From Elusimicrobiota bacterium (GTDB lineage: Bacteria; Elusimicrobiota; Endomicrobiia; CG1-02-37-114; JAHJSO01), in NCBI GenBank assembly GCA_018830385.1, contig JAHJSO010000122.1, positions 1-7,186 on the forward strand: 7,186 nucleotides of DNA. The letters are read 5' to 3'. This document shows, piece by piece, positions 1 to 4,541 of the stretch. The position numbers and the translations under genes were made by a program. Within the stretch, counting starts at the first letter, position 1. Each line of letters begins with the position of its first letter. A model generated the notes under the pieces. The model worked only from the letters and a program-made list of their open reading frames with translations. It did not search any database and was not told the DNA's origin.

Positions 1-87
1 CGGAAGGGGAGGGATTTGAACCCCCGGTGCCCGTGAAGGCACACTGGTTTTCAAGACCAGCGCCATCAACCGCTCGGCCACCCTTCC
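1..87 (-). tRNA. tRNA-Ser, anticodon UGA
   Basis: Read on the minus strand this folds as a class II (long variable arm) tRNA. The acceptor is GGAAGGG paired with CCCTTCC, followed by discriminator G at base 1. The D-arm is GCCGAGCGGTTGATGGC. The anticodon stem CTGGT/ACCAG encloses loop CTTGAAA, giving anticodon TGA (bases 51-53), which reads UCA and other UCN serine codons. The variable arm stem is GTGCC/GGCAC and the T-loop is TTCAAAT. The long variable arm and anticodon identify serine. The window starts at the discriminator base, so whether the CCA tail is encoded cannot be seen. The gene for the cognate synthetase lies in the same window (4642-5940). No clear promoter was seen directly upstream of the 5' end at 87. 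Confidence 0.97.
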
Positions 88-111
88 GATTCTATTTTTA
101 CCGACGATGTC

Positions 112-405
112 TTAGTTAGTTGTAGGTCTTTTGTAACTGCCTCTTTGTCCTTTGGTGTCCATCTTAGTCCCTAAAATCTCCATTGCTTCTCTTATGTGGG
201 GGCTGCTTAGATGGGCATACCTGAGTGTCATTCCCAGGGTTTTTCGCCCCAGTATTTCTTTAACACTTACTAAATCAATCCCAAGCATAACAAGGTAAGA
301 ATCTGCTGTGTGACGAAGGTCATGGAACCTAAAATCACTTAAACTTGCACTTTTTACTGTATTTTGCCACAAACTATGAGCAGAATATCGAGTTTTTGTC
401 TTATA
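112..405 (-). pseudogene. Tyrosine recombinase (phage integrase), C-terminal remnant
   Basis: About 98 codons are open in this frame, back to a TGA at 406-408, with no convincing start; a TTG at 372 is the only initiation-like codon. The protein matches the end of the tyrosine-recombinase catalytic domain: WQNTVKSASLSDFRFHDLRHT carries the HxxR box, and TLRYAHLSS carries the nucleophilic Tyr. In relatives the segment between them usually reads LGHKT, with a catalytic His; here it reads LGRKT, so that His is replaced by Arg. The N-terminal arm and core-binding domains and the first catalytic Arg are absent, and the upstream DNA instead encodes the front half of a RelE-like toxin. With the lost His and the missing N-terminal part, it is almost certainly inactive. 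It ends 25 bp from the tRNA-Ser gene and reads toward it, a common position for an integrase of a tRNA-targeting element, although it lies on the 5' side of this tRNA. Confidence 0.85.
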
Positions 406-485
406 TCATTTTCAAGTTCTGGATGTCTTTTCAGGAATTGCTTAATTCTACGGTCAAAAGTTTTAGTGGTATACAGATTATACAT
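354..485 (-). pseudogene. RelE/ParE-type toxin, truncated after the N-terminal half
   Basis: The ATG overlaps the antitoxin stop (TAATG, sharing base 485), the usual coupling in type II toxin-antitoxin operons. The frame gives 43 residues beginning MYNLYTTKTFDRRIKQF, then LKRHPELENDIRQKLDIL. This is the N-terminal beta strand and helical hairpin of a RelE/ParE/YafQ-type mRNA interferase. After about residue 35 the similarity stops, the frame runs into integrase-derived DNA, and it ends at TAA (354-356). Members of this family are normally about 85-100 residues, and the beta-sheet core with the catalytic and ribosome-contacting residues lies in the missing half. It should therefore be non-toxic. 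It overlaps the integrase remnant in another frame, and the recombination junction lies near 375-395. Family assignment rests on pattern recognition of the N-terminal half only. Confidence 0.72.
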
Positions 486-664
486 TAACTTTTAATGTGA
501 TTTATAATTTCCTTCCCTCTTTTGAAAGGTCCTTTTATCTGTCCTTTCTCTATTTCTTTTTCTGCCTGCAATGTTTCATACAGAAACATTTTTTTCCGCA
601 AAGTAGATACTTCCTTTTCTAGTTTTTGAATTGTTATTTCCTTTTGGTTTAAGGTTTTAGTCAT
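485..664 (-). CDS. Small coiled-coil antitoxin of a RelE/ParE-type module
   Basis: This is a 59-residue, strongly charged protein. The first about 35 residues (MTKTLNQKEITIQKLEKEV and the following stretch) have heptad-like spacing typical of a short coiled coil. The C-terminal part (QAEKEIEKGQIKGPFKRGKEII) resembles the toxin-wrapping tail of small antitoxins that precede YafQ/RelE-like toxins. The start at 664 is chosen because GGAGAG lies 6-8 bases upstream; the frame is open further upstream to 727 but without a ribosome-binding site. It is followed with a one-base overlap by the truncated toxin (354-485), so it is probably an orphan antitoxin today. A promoter with a 17-bp spacer sits just upstream (699-727). 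It may still repress that promoter or neutralise a related toxin elsewhere. No separate DNA-binding domain was recognised. Confidence 0.62.
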   Translation of the reverse strand: MTKTLNQKEITIQKLEKEVSTLRKKMFLYETLQAEKEIEKGQIKGPFKRGKEIINHIKS

Positions 665-698
665 ATGGATTCTCTCCTTATTTTGGTTTATTGTTTTA

Positions 699-727
699 AT
701 GCTACTAAAAAATAAACAAAATGTCAA
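699..727 (-). promoter_or_regulatory. Sigma70-like promoter of the truncated toxin-antitoxin cassette
   Basis: On the minus strand TTGACA (722-727) is separated by 17 bp from TAGCAT (699-704). The -35 is a perfect consensus and the -10 keeps the first TA and final AT of TATAAT. The expected start of transcription near 692 lies about 30 bases before the antitoxin ATG. A partial inverted repeat, TTTTA-N7-TAAAA, overlaps the -10 and could be an operator, but it is weak. Confidence 0.6.
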
Positions 728-728
728 A

Positions 729-971
729 TTATCGAAATAAGTGGTAATGTCTGTTTATATTATGCACTATTTCAATCTTTCCCATAATTTTTCGTTCACT
801 GAACTGCACCCCTGTGTTTGGACACATTAAGTTGGAATCCAAGCTACAAGTACTGTTTATTTTTTTGTTTTTATACACTTTATTGCTTATTTTGGTTTTC
901 GGAGTAGATTTTATGTTCAACTTTTTTCTTGCTCTGGCAAGGTTCAAATTAAGAAATTTGGTTTTTGTCAT
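729..971 (-). CDS. Hypothetical basic protein of 80 residues
   Basis: This frame runs from an ATG at 971 to a stop at 729. The N-terminal half is very rich in Lys, Asn and Ser (KKLNIKSTPKTKISNKVYK); the C-terminal half reads FSERKIMGKIEIVHNINRH. There is no signal peptide, membrane segment or motif I recognise. It lies 17 bp after the HEPN gene on the same strand and could be read through from it. No good Shine-Dalgarno sequence precedes the ATG (the nearest AGG is about 17 bases away), and AT-rich DNA makes such frames easily by chance. It may be a genuine orphan, a decayed gene, or spurious. I assign no function. Confidence 0.33.
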   Translation of the reverse strand: MTKTKFLNLNLARARKKLNIKSTPKTKISNKVYKNKKINSTCSLDSNLMCPNTGVQFSERKIMGKIEIVHNINRHYHLFR

Positions 972-988
972 TATTTTGTTTTTGTAAC

Positions 989-1432
989 CTATTTTAGAAT
1001 GGATTTAAACAAACTTTCCATTGCTGACAAGAAATCATTGGCAGATTTTATAGCGTTTTCCGCCTCCTCTTTTGTAGAAAAGAAACTAATATTATACTGG
1101 TCATCGTGCCTGATTTCCCGACTATGATCCAGCAACTCTACCCATTTCTTGTCTAACTTGCCGGTTTTAACATACTTCTCTTCCAGATATCTTGATATGC
1201 AAGCATGGCTCTTTTCACGGAAGCCATCAAGAAACAGGATAGCCCTTGCTGAGTGAAACATCACCATACAAGAAGCAAGAATTGACGAGCTAAACGCATC
1301 CACTTTTAAGGAATTCTGCGATTCCTTTAGCCACTCCCGCGCTTTCTTTAATGATTGCGTCGCTTTATCTTTTGAATGCGGGATTTTCCTGAGTAATCCT
1401 TTCCTTATACAATCGTTATAATTGAAGGGCAT
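989..1432 (-). CDS. HEPN-domain protein, toxin of an MNT/HEPN module
   Basis: This 147-residue, all-helical protein is of the HEPN type (PF05168-like), the presumed RNase toxin partner of minimal nucleotidyltransferases. Visible family features are the opening helix (KDKATQSLKKAREWLKESQ, residues 21-39), the central helix with FSSSILASCMVMFHSARAIL (47-66), and the late segment SREIRHDDQYNISF (104-117). That last segment is followed by helix EEAENAIKSANDFLSAMESL (122-141). In active HEPN toxins the late segment carries an R-x(4-6)-H motif; here the basic residues are R105, R108 and H109, so the motif is compressed or shifted and catalytic competence is uncertain. The start at 1432 has GGAG six bases upstream and overlaps the MNT gene end by 17 bp, implying translational coupling. 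A further in-frame start at 1462 has no better site. Confidence 0.85.
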   Translation of the reverse strand: MPFNYNDCIRKGLLRKIPHSKDKATQSLKKAREWLKESQNSLKVDAFSSSILASCMVMFHSARAILFLDGFREKSHACISRYLEEKYVKTGKLDKKWVELLDHSREIRHDDQYNISFFSTKEEAENAIKSANDFLSAMESLFKSILK

Positions 1433-1955
1433 CTTTTTCTCCGTAAAGAACAATTGAACCAAAGGTAAGTGAATGATAGAAAAGTTTATCGTCCTTTTTC
1501 ATTTTTTCAATTTTATTAGTAGTTAAAAATAGCAGTTTAGCATTTCTTATCTTCTTATTTATTACGGCTGTCAAAGAGGCAACTTTCTCATCGGTTACAT
1601 CTTTGATTTTTATCCAGATGTCCACATCGGAATCAGCGGTGTTTTCGCCCTTGGCGCAACTTCCATAAAGACCTGCTGACCCCACAAAGTCAAACCTCTT
1701 AAAAATTCCCGTATCTATGCCTGTTATATTCAATAAAATCCTGATGCCTTTTGTAATGGAAGAATCAACTATAAGGTATTTGCCCTTTGACTTTTTAGTA
1801 ATGCCTTCTTTCAACAAAACATCAAGATACTTGGAGACCAGCCCCTTGCTAATCTTAATCATAGCAGCAATAGAATTGACTCTAATGGGCTGAGTGTTGA
1901 AGATAACCGCTTTTAAGATTTTTATTCGTTCTTTTGTAGTAAAAATGTTTTTCAC
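1416..1955 (-). CDS. Winged-HTH fused to minimal nucleotidyltransferase (MNT antitoxin)
   Basis: This protein has 179 residues and two parts. Residues about 5-62 form a winged helix-turn-helix (NSIAAMIKISKGLVSKYLDVL with wing GKYLIVD). Residues about 90-175 are a pol-beta-type nucleotidyltransferase with the signature GSCAKGENTADSDVD (98-112), which contains the GS pair and the two metal-binding Asp, D110 and D112. In known MNT/HEPN pairs the MNT protein neutralises the HEPN toxin, in studied cases by transferring nucleotides onto it. Here the fused HTH should also allow direct autoregulation. The start is GTG at 1955, preceded by an AGGAGGT Shine-Dalgarno (1962-1968), which is why it is preferred. 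Upstream lie a near-consensus promoter and two palindromic operators. The HEPN gene overlaps its 3' end by 17 bp. Confidence 0.88.
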   Translation of the reverse strand: MKNIFTTKERIKILKAVIFNTQPIRVNSIAAMIKISKGLVSKYLDVLLKEGITKKSKGKYLIVDSSITKGIRILLNITGIDTGIFKRFDFVGSAGLYGSCAKGENTADSDVDIWIKIKDVTDEKVASLTAVINKKIRNAKLLFLTTNKIEKMKKDDKLFYHSLTFGSIVLYGEKDALQL

Positions 1956-1975
1956 TCTTGGACCTCCTGACAGGT

Positions 1976-1992
1976 GTTCACAATTCGTGAAC
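1976..1992. promoter_or_regulatory. Palindromic operator, proximal site of the MNT/HEPN operon
   Basis: GTTCAC-AATTC-GTGAAC is a perfect 6-5-6 inverted repeat. It lies just downstream of the predicted transcription start (about 1997) and before the Shine-Dalgarno. Its arms match those of the second site (1998-2014) at five of six positions, and the centres are 22 bp apart, two helical turns. The likely ligand is the winged-HTH of the downstream protein, by inference from position. Confidence 0.75.
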
Positions 1993-1997
1993 GATTA

Positions 1998-2014
1998 GTT
2001 CATATTTTATGAAC
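1998..2014. promoter_or_regulatory. Palindromic operator overlapping the -10 box
   Basis: GTTCAT-ATTTT-ATGAAC is a perfect 6-5-6 inverted repeat that covers the -10 hexamer (2004-2009). A bound dimer here would block RNA polymerase directly. Together with 1976-1992 it forms a tandem pair with consensus GTTCAY-N5-RTGAAC. Confidence 0.77.
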
Positions 2015-2032
2015 TTTTAAGCGATTTGTCAA
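2004..2032 (-). promoter_or_regulatory. Near-consensus sigma70-like promoter of the MNT/HEPN operon
   Basis: On the minus strand TTGACA (2027-2032), a 17-bp spacer and TAAAAT (2004-2009) form an almost ideal housekeeping promoter. Such a strong promoter placed under two operators fits tight autorepression by the HTH-MNT protein. Confidence 0.82.
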
Positions 2033-2061
2033 GTAAAACTGCGTCTTTTTTTAATTTTTCA

Positions 2062-2475
2062 TCACAAACAGATTCTTATTGGTGCACGAAGTTTTTTCTT
2101 CTCTGACTGAATCTTTTTTAACCTTAACATCTTTTCTTTCGCCCTTTTTGAACGTCGTCGTTTCTGCCGTCGTATTTTCTCAATCCGCTGTTGTTCGGCA
2201 CTTTCTTTACCCATCTGCATTGATTCTATTCTGTCTGCAAGTATTCTTCGGGCTAAAAAACGGTTAATGGATTGTACTCTCTCTTTTTGACACTTTATTT
2301 GTATCCCGGTAGGAGTGTGTTTTAAGTACACACAGGTTGCTGATTTGTTTACCTTCTGGCCACCTTTGCCACTTGAACGGATGAATTTTTCTACGATATC
2401 TTTTTCTAAGATACCTAACTTTTGCATTCGTCGCTCTAACCCTTTTTGTTTTTGATCACTTACGCCAAATAACAT
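2062..2475 (-). CDS. Peptide-chain-release-factor-like (GGQ) protein
   Basis: This is a 137-residue single-domain protein with the release-factor catalytic core. FIRSSGKGGQKVNKSATCVYL contains the GGQ tripeptide (residues 38-40) that triggers peptidyl-tRNA hydrolysis in the ribosome. It is followed by THIPTG-like HTPTGIQIKCQKERVQSINR and a very basic helical tail (IRRQKRRRSKRAKEKMLRLKK). It lacks the codon-recognition domains of RF1/RF2, so it resembles stand-alone rescue factors such as ArfB/YaeJ or mitochondrial C12orf65, whose basic tail enters the empty mRNA channel. Which subgroup it belongs to cannot be settled by eye. The ATG at 2475 follows the metallopeptidase stop by one base, so coupling is likely; an in-frame TTG at 2487 is the alternative. 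It could rescue ribosomes stalled on mRNA cut by the neighbouring RNase toxins, but that is inference. Confidence 0.85.
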   Translation of the reverse strand: MLFGVSDQKQKGLERRMQKLGILEKDIVEKFIRSSGKGGQKVNKSATCVYLKHTPTGIQIKCQKERVQSINRFLARRILADRIESMQMGKESAEQQRIEKIRRQKRRRSKRAKEKMLRLKKIQSEKKKLRAPIRICL

Positions 2476-2476
2476 T

Positions 2477-2842
2477 TTAATAACCAATACTTCTTATTTT
2501 TGATTCAGAAAAACCAAAATAGTGCGCTATTTCATGCATTACTGCGCGTTGTATCTCTTGTTTGATTTCAGCAATATTAGAAAATGTCTTTTCAAAACTG
2601 TTTTTGTAGAGTTCAATTCGTGTTGGTTCTAACTGGACATGGCTGAACCGCCCATAAGGCACACCTATAAAAACACCGAATACTGTCTGACCCTGAAATT
2701 TTTCTTGAATTGGTTGGGGCGGTTGCTCGCGGGCAATTATGCCTATTTGTTTTGCTTCCAGGATATCTTTGAATTCTTGTGGCAGTTTATTGACGGATTC
2801 CTCTATGATTGTTTCAAACTCTTGCATTTTCAAGTATCTCAT
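2477..2842 (-). CDS. Zincin-like metallopeptidase family protein (PF06262-like)
   Basis: This is a 121-residue protein with a C-terminal zinc-protease motif VMHEIAHYFGFSE (H103, E104 and H107 of HExxH). Before it comes the family's conserved middle part: FGVFIGVPYGRF, then PTRIELYKNSFEKTF. Length and order match the small zincin family PF06262 (former DUF1025), whose substrates are unknown. No signal peptide is seen, so it is probably cytoplasmic. The start is uncertain: ATG at 2842 gives nine codons more than a form beginning MQEFETIIEE at 2827, which looks like the typical family N-terminus, and neither has a strong ribosome-binding site. The gene is directly followed by the GGQ protein and lies 40 bp behind the RelE toxin, so it may share its transcript. 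Confidence 0.85.
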   Translation of the reverse strand: MRYLKMQEFETIIEESVNKLPQEFKDILEAKQIGIIAREQPPQPIQEKFQGQTVFGVFIGVPYGRFSHVQLEPTRIELYKNSFEKTFSNIAEIKQEIQRAVMHEIAHYFGFSESKIRSIGY

Positions 2843-2882
2843 AAAGGTGTTTCTACCTAAAGTCAGTGTTAAAGAACACGTT

Positions 2883-3146
2883 TTATATTCTTAATTTACG
2901 ATAAATTTCTTTTCTATGTCCTATACGCAAAATTACTATATTATTTCCTTCAATATCAAAAATAACCCTGTAATCACCAATACGAAATCTATAAGTTCCT
3001 ATTTCTATATTTGATAGAGGTTCAGAATATTCTAAAGGATTATCAGCAAAACGTAATAATGTTTTAGAAATTCTATCTTTTATTATATTATCAAGTTTTT
3101 TAATATCTTTAACTGCACGATTTGTATATAGTAGACGATATTTCAC
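2883..3146 (-). CDS. RelE/ParE-family toxin
   Basis: This is an 87-residue protein with the complete RelE fold. It has the strand MKYRLLYTNRAVKDIKKL, a helical hairpin (residues about 11-36), then the core strands TYRFRIGDYRVIFDI (51-65) and IVILRIGHRKEIYRKL (70-85). The Arg pattern in YRFRIGDYRV and the IGHRKEIY end are typical of RelE-type, ribosome-dependent mRNA interferases. Length is normal, so it is probably intact. It starts with GTG at 3146, and the GTGA overlap with the antitoxin stop (3143-3146) indicates translational coupling; no independent ribosome-binding site is seen. The target specificity cannot be read from the sequence. Confidence 0.92.
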   Translation of the reverse strand: MKYRLLYTNRAVKDIKKLDNIIKDRISKTLLRFADNPLEYSEPLSNIEIGTYRFRIGDYRVIFDIEGNNIVILRIGHRKEIYRKLRI

Positions 3147-3373
3147 TTTGTTTTGCCAAAGATTTCTTTGTGAGTTTTAACTCTTCCTGCTTGATAATCT
3201 TCACGAGCCTCTTTTATACTGGCAAGATAATCTGGATTGGTTGAAGCAAGTAAGTCTTCAATGAAAAGTTCTTGTTCTGGTTTCTTCATTTGTTTTACAG
3301 CATTAACCAATTTATTAAATTCTATGTCTACGCTTATGGATTTAGTTGAATCTACATCTGTTCCTGTTTTCAT
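3143..3373 (-). CDS. RelB-like antitoxin partner of the RelE toxin
   Basis: This protein has 76 residues. The N-terminal part (STKSISVDIEFNKLVNAVKQM) could form a small DNA-binding or dimerisation unit. The tail (NPDYLASIKEAREDYQAGRVKTHKEIF) matches the toxin-binding end common in short antitoxins, with the AREDYQAGR type of motif. The start at ATG 3373 is preferred because GAGGT lies seven bases upstream; an in-frame GTG at 3382 would put that site inside the gene. It is the first gene of the pair and overlaps the toxin by four bases. A promoter (3394-3422) and a small inverted repeat (3385-3395) precede it, so autoregulation is expected. The exact antitoxin subfamily was not identified. Confidence 0.82.
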   Translation of the reverse strand: MKTGTDVDSTKSISVDIEFNKLVNAVKQMKKPEQELFIEDLLASTNPDYLASIKEAREDYQAGRVKTHKEIFGKTK

Positions 3374-3384
3374 TTTAACCACCT

Positions 3385-3395
3385 CTACCGAGTAG
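3385..3395. promoter_or_regulatory. Small inverted repeat, possible operator of the RelB/RelE-like pair
   Basis: CTAC-CGA-GTAG lies between the -10 box and the Shine-Dalgarno, roughly at the expected transcription start, a normal site for an autorepressor. The arms are only four bases, so chance is possible. Confidence 0.35.
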
Positions 3396-3422
3396 TATAC
3401 AAATTTTTTTTTAATAAATCAA
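3394..3422 (-). promoter_or_regulatory. Sigma70-like promoter of the RelB/RelE-like pair
   Basis: On the minus strand TTGATT (3417-3422), a 17-bp spacer containing an A-tract, and TATACT (3394-3399). Both boxes match consensus well. The -35 overlaps the last codons of the small ORF 3411-3542, so the two transcription units abut. Confidence 0.75.
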
Positions 3423-3542
3423 GTTTTGGGGTGGGGGAGTTATGTCAAGAAGAGTTCGGACTTCACGGATTAATTTCGCTGTGCTTCCCGCCGATACTTG
3501 CGGCGGTGCTTCCCTTATCGTTTCGTTAGTTGTGCTTTCCAT
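3411..3542 (-). CDS. Small ORF of 43 residues with a strong ribosome-binding site
   Basis: An ATG at 3542 is preceded eight bases upstream by GGAGGG, one of the best Shine-Dalgarno sequences in the window. The frame runs 43 codons to TAA at 3411-3413. The product begins MESTTNETIREAPPQVSAGS, continues with a short helix-like stretch TAKLIREVRTLLDI, and ends PPPQNLIY. It has no membrane segment, cysteine pair or motif I recognise. Codon composition is more GC-rich than the flanking genes. An 11-codon ORF (3564-3599) lies upstream in the same frame, separated by one TAA and six codons, so the two could be a gene interrupted by a stop. It may be a genuine small protein, the last member of the DUF2284 transcript, or the relic of a larger gene. 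Confidence 0.5.
   Translation of the reverse strand: MESTTNETIREAPPQVSAGSTAKLIREVRTLLDITPPPQNLIY
3488..3506. repeat. GC-rich hairpin inside the 43-codon ORF
   Basis: CCGCCG-ATACTTG-CGGCGG is a perfect 6-7-6 inverted repeat in an otherwise AT-rich stretch. No T-run follows on either strand, so it is not a typical terminator. The motif GTGCTTCCC flanks it on both sides (3481 and 3507) and recurs as GTGCTTTCC at 3532. Confidence 0.5.
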
Positions 3543-3563
3543 AGTTGTGTCCCTCCGTTTTCT

Positions 3564-3599
3564 TTATTTTACTTCTTTTTGGGCCGAAACATAACCCAT
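3564..3599 (-). CDS. Eleven-codon mini-ORF with ribosome-binding site
   Basis: The ATG at 3599 follows AAGGTGA six bases upstream, and the frame encodes MGYVSAQKEVK before TAA. It lies between the one-helix membrane protein and the 43-codon ORF, in the same frame as the latter. It could be a leader peptide, or the front of a small gene with a premature stop, in which case the two parts would give one protein of about 60 residues. Too short to assign anything else. Confidence 0.3.
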   Translation of the reverse strand: MGYVSAQKEVK

Positions 3600-3620
3600 G
3601 AGGTCTCACCTTTTTAAATC

Positions 3621-3818
3621 CTAACTTCTCCAATAAGGGCTAAAGACGGACAGTGGCTCCCACGCAAAACAGGTATACACAATGTAGCCAAGCAAGGACA
3701 AAAATATTACAAGAATTACAATTATTCCCGCAAGATTCATAAAAAAGGTCGCTACGCAGTAGCGAACGGGGCAGGTTGAAAATATCCGAAGGAGCGATTT
3801 ATTTTCTTCAACTATCAT
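3621..3818 (-). CDS. Small single-pass membrane protein, coupled to the DUF2284 gene
   Basis: This is a 65-residue protein with one clear transmembrane helix at about residues 24-50 (FFMNLAGIIVILVIFLSLLG and the next residues). A short charged N-terminus carries a TCPVRYC cysteine pair (C16, C21), and a C-terminal tail after C50 reads FAWEPLSVFSPYW. The positive residues (K7, R11, R19) lie before the helix, favouring an N-in, C-out orientation. Its ATG overlaps the DUF2284 stop in an ATGA (3815-3818), so it is translated by coupling and is probably a functional partner of that protein. I do not recognise the family. The CxxxxC pair close to the membrane might bind metal or form a disulfide, which is inference only. 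Confidence 0.68.
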   Translation of the reverse strand: MIVEENKSLLRIFSTCPVRYCVATFFMNLAGIIVILVIFLSLLGYIVYTCFAWEPLSVFSPYWRS

Positions 3819-4540
3819 TTTAGTAATATTCCTGATACGGATTTAAACTCTTTAGGATTTTGAGTTGGTAACCCATAATTTTTGACCCACTCTATTTTCC
3901 AATTATTATCCCCATAAATTGTATTATCTGCTGCTTTCTCGCAAATTTTATTTACCCAGAAGCCACAAGATTCAAGAGCGAACCTTCTAATATTAGGAAA
4001 TCTACATTCTTCATCGGTAGTACATCCCTCTGCACAAACTCTGCACGGTCCACAGCAATATGTATTTAAAACATTAAATTTTTTTGTTAACTCTTTTTCG
4101 ATTTTAACAGTGAGGTTATGTATATATTTTTGTACTATTGTGTCCGTTATCTTTTCAAACTGCAGTATTAAAAATACAGTTGATTCTTTTAAGATTTTAA
4201 TTGTATCATCAACTTTTGGTGAATATGGAGGACATCCCTTGCGCTTATCTGTAATACCGTCGCAAGGTTCAATTCTACCATTATATCTCTCATAATTAAG
4301 ACAACACAAATCTTTTATTTTTTCATCTATCACTACATTTAGAGGAAATACAAAACCAATTCTCATAGTATATTCTTTTAGATTTTTTGAATTATTTTTC
4401 AAGTCAATTATTGGGTTCTTTACATCTTTAGAATAATTCATGATGAATTCATAAAAATTTTCATTGGGTTTTTCATCAGATATTGGATGATATTGATTAA
4501 ATTCAAATATATTTTTTTCTTGATTTGTCGTTTCATTCAT
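3815..4540 (-). CDS. DUF2284-type cysteine-rich metal-binding protein
   Basis: This is a 241-residue protein with the cysteine pattern of DUF2284, a family annotated as predicted metal-binding and of unknown function. Visible parts are CCLNYERY (C79-C80), C93, the GCPPYSPK box (C103), the block YCCGPCRVCAEGC (C162 to C173) with ECRFPNIRRFALESCGF (C179, C192), and C200. Such clusters suggest an Fe-S cluster or zinc site and possibly redox chemistry. The first about 55 residues are unusually polar and Asn-rich and look like an extension. The start at 4540 is supported by GGGGGA six bases upstream. That site sits in the loop of a perfect hairpin (4542-4559). A -10-like TATGAT at 4590-4595 has no matching -35. 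The stop overlaps the small membrane protein gene by four bases. Confidence 0.85.
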   Translation of the reverse strand: MNETTNQEKNIFEFNQYHPISDEKPNENFYEFIMNYSKDVKNPIIDLKNNSKNLKEYTMRIGFVFPLNVVIDEKIKDLCCLNYERYNGRIEPCDGITDKRKGCPPYSPKVDDTIKILKESTVFLILQFEKITDTIVQKYIHNLTVKIEKELTKKFNVLNTYCCGPCRVCAEGCTTDEECRFPNIRRFALESCGFWVNKICEKAADNTIYGDNNWKIEWVKNYGLPTQNPKEFKSVSGILLK

Positions 4541-4541
4541 T

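Noticed and set aside
2079..2860. Plus-strand frames at 2079-2267 and 2639-2860 with hydrophobic translations
   Set aside because: They are antisense to the GGQ and zincin genes, whose motifs are clear; the hydrophobicity comes from the complement of Lys-rich and charged codons.
2866..2879. GTGTT-AAAG-AACAC hairpin after the RelE gene, considered as a terminator
   Set aside because: The stem is only 5 bp with little GC, and on the transcribed minus strand it is not followed by a T-run.
3401..3412. T-run considered as a terminator tail
   Set aside because: It is an A-tract on the transcribed strand and falls inside the -35/-10 spacer of a good promoter; no GC-rich stem precedes it in the right orientation.
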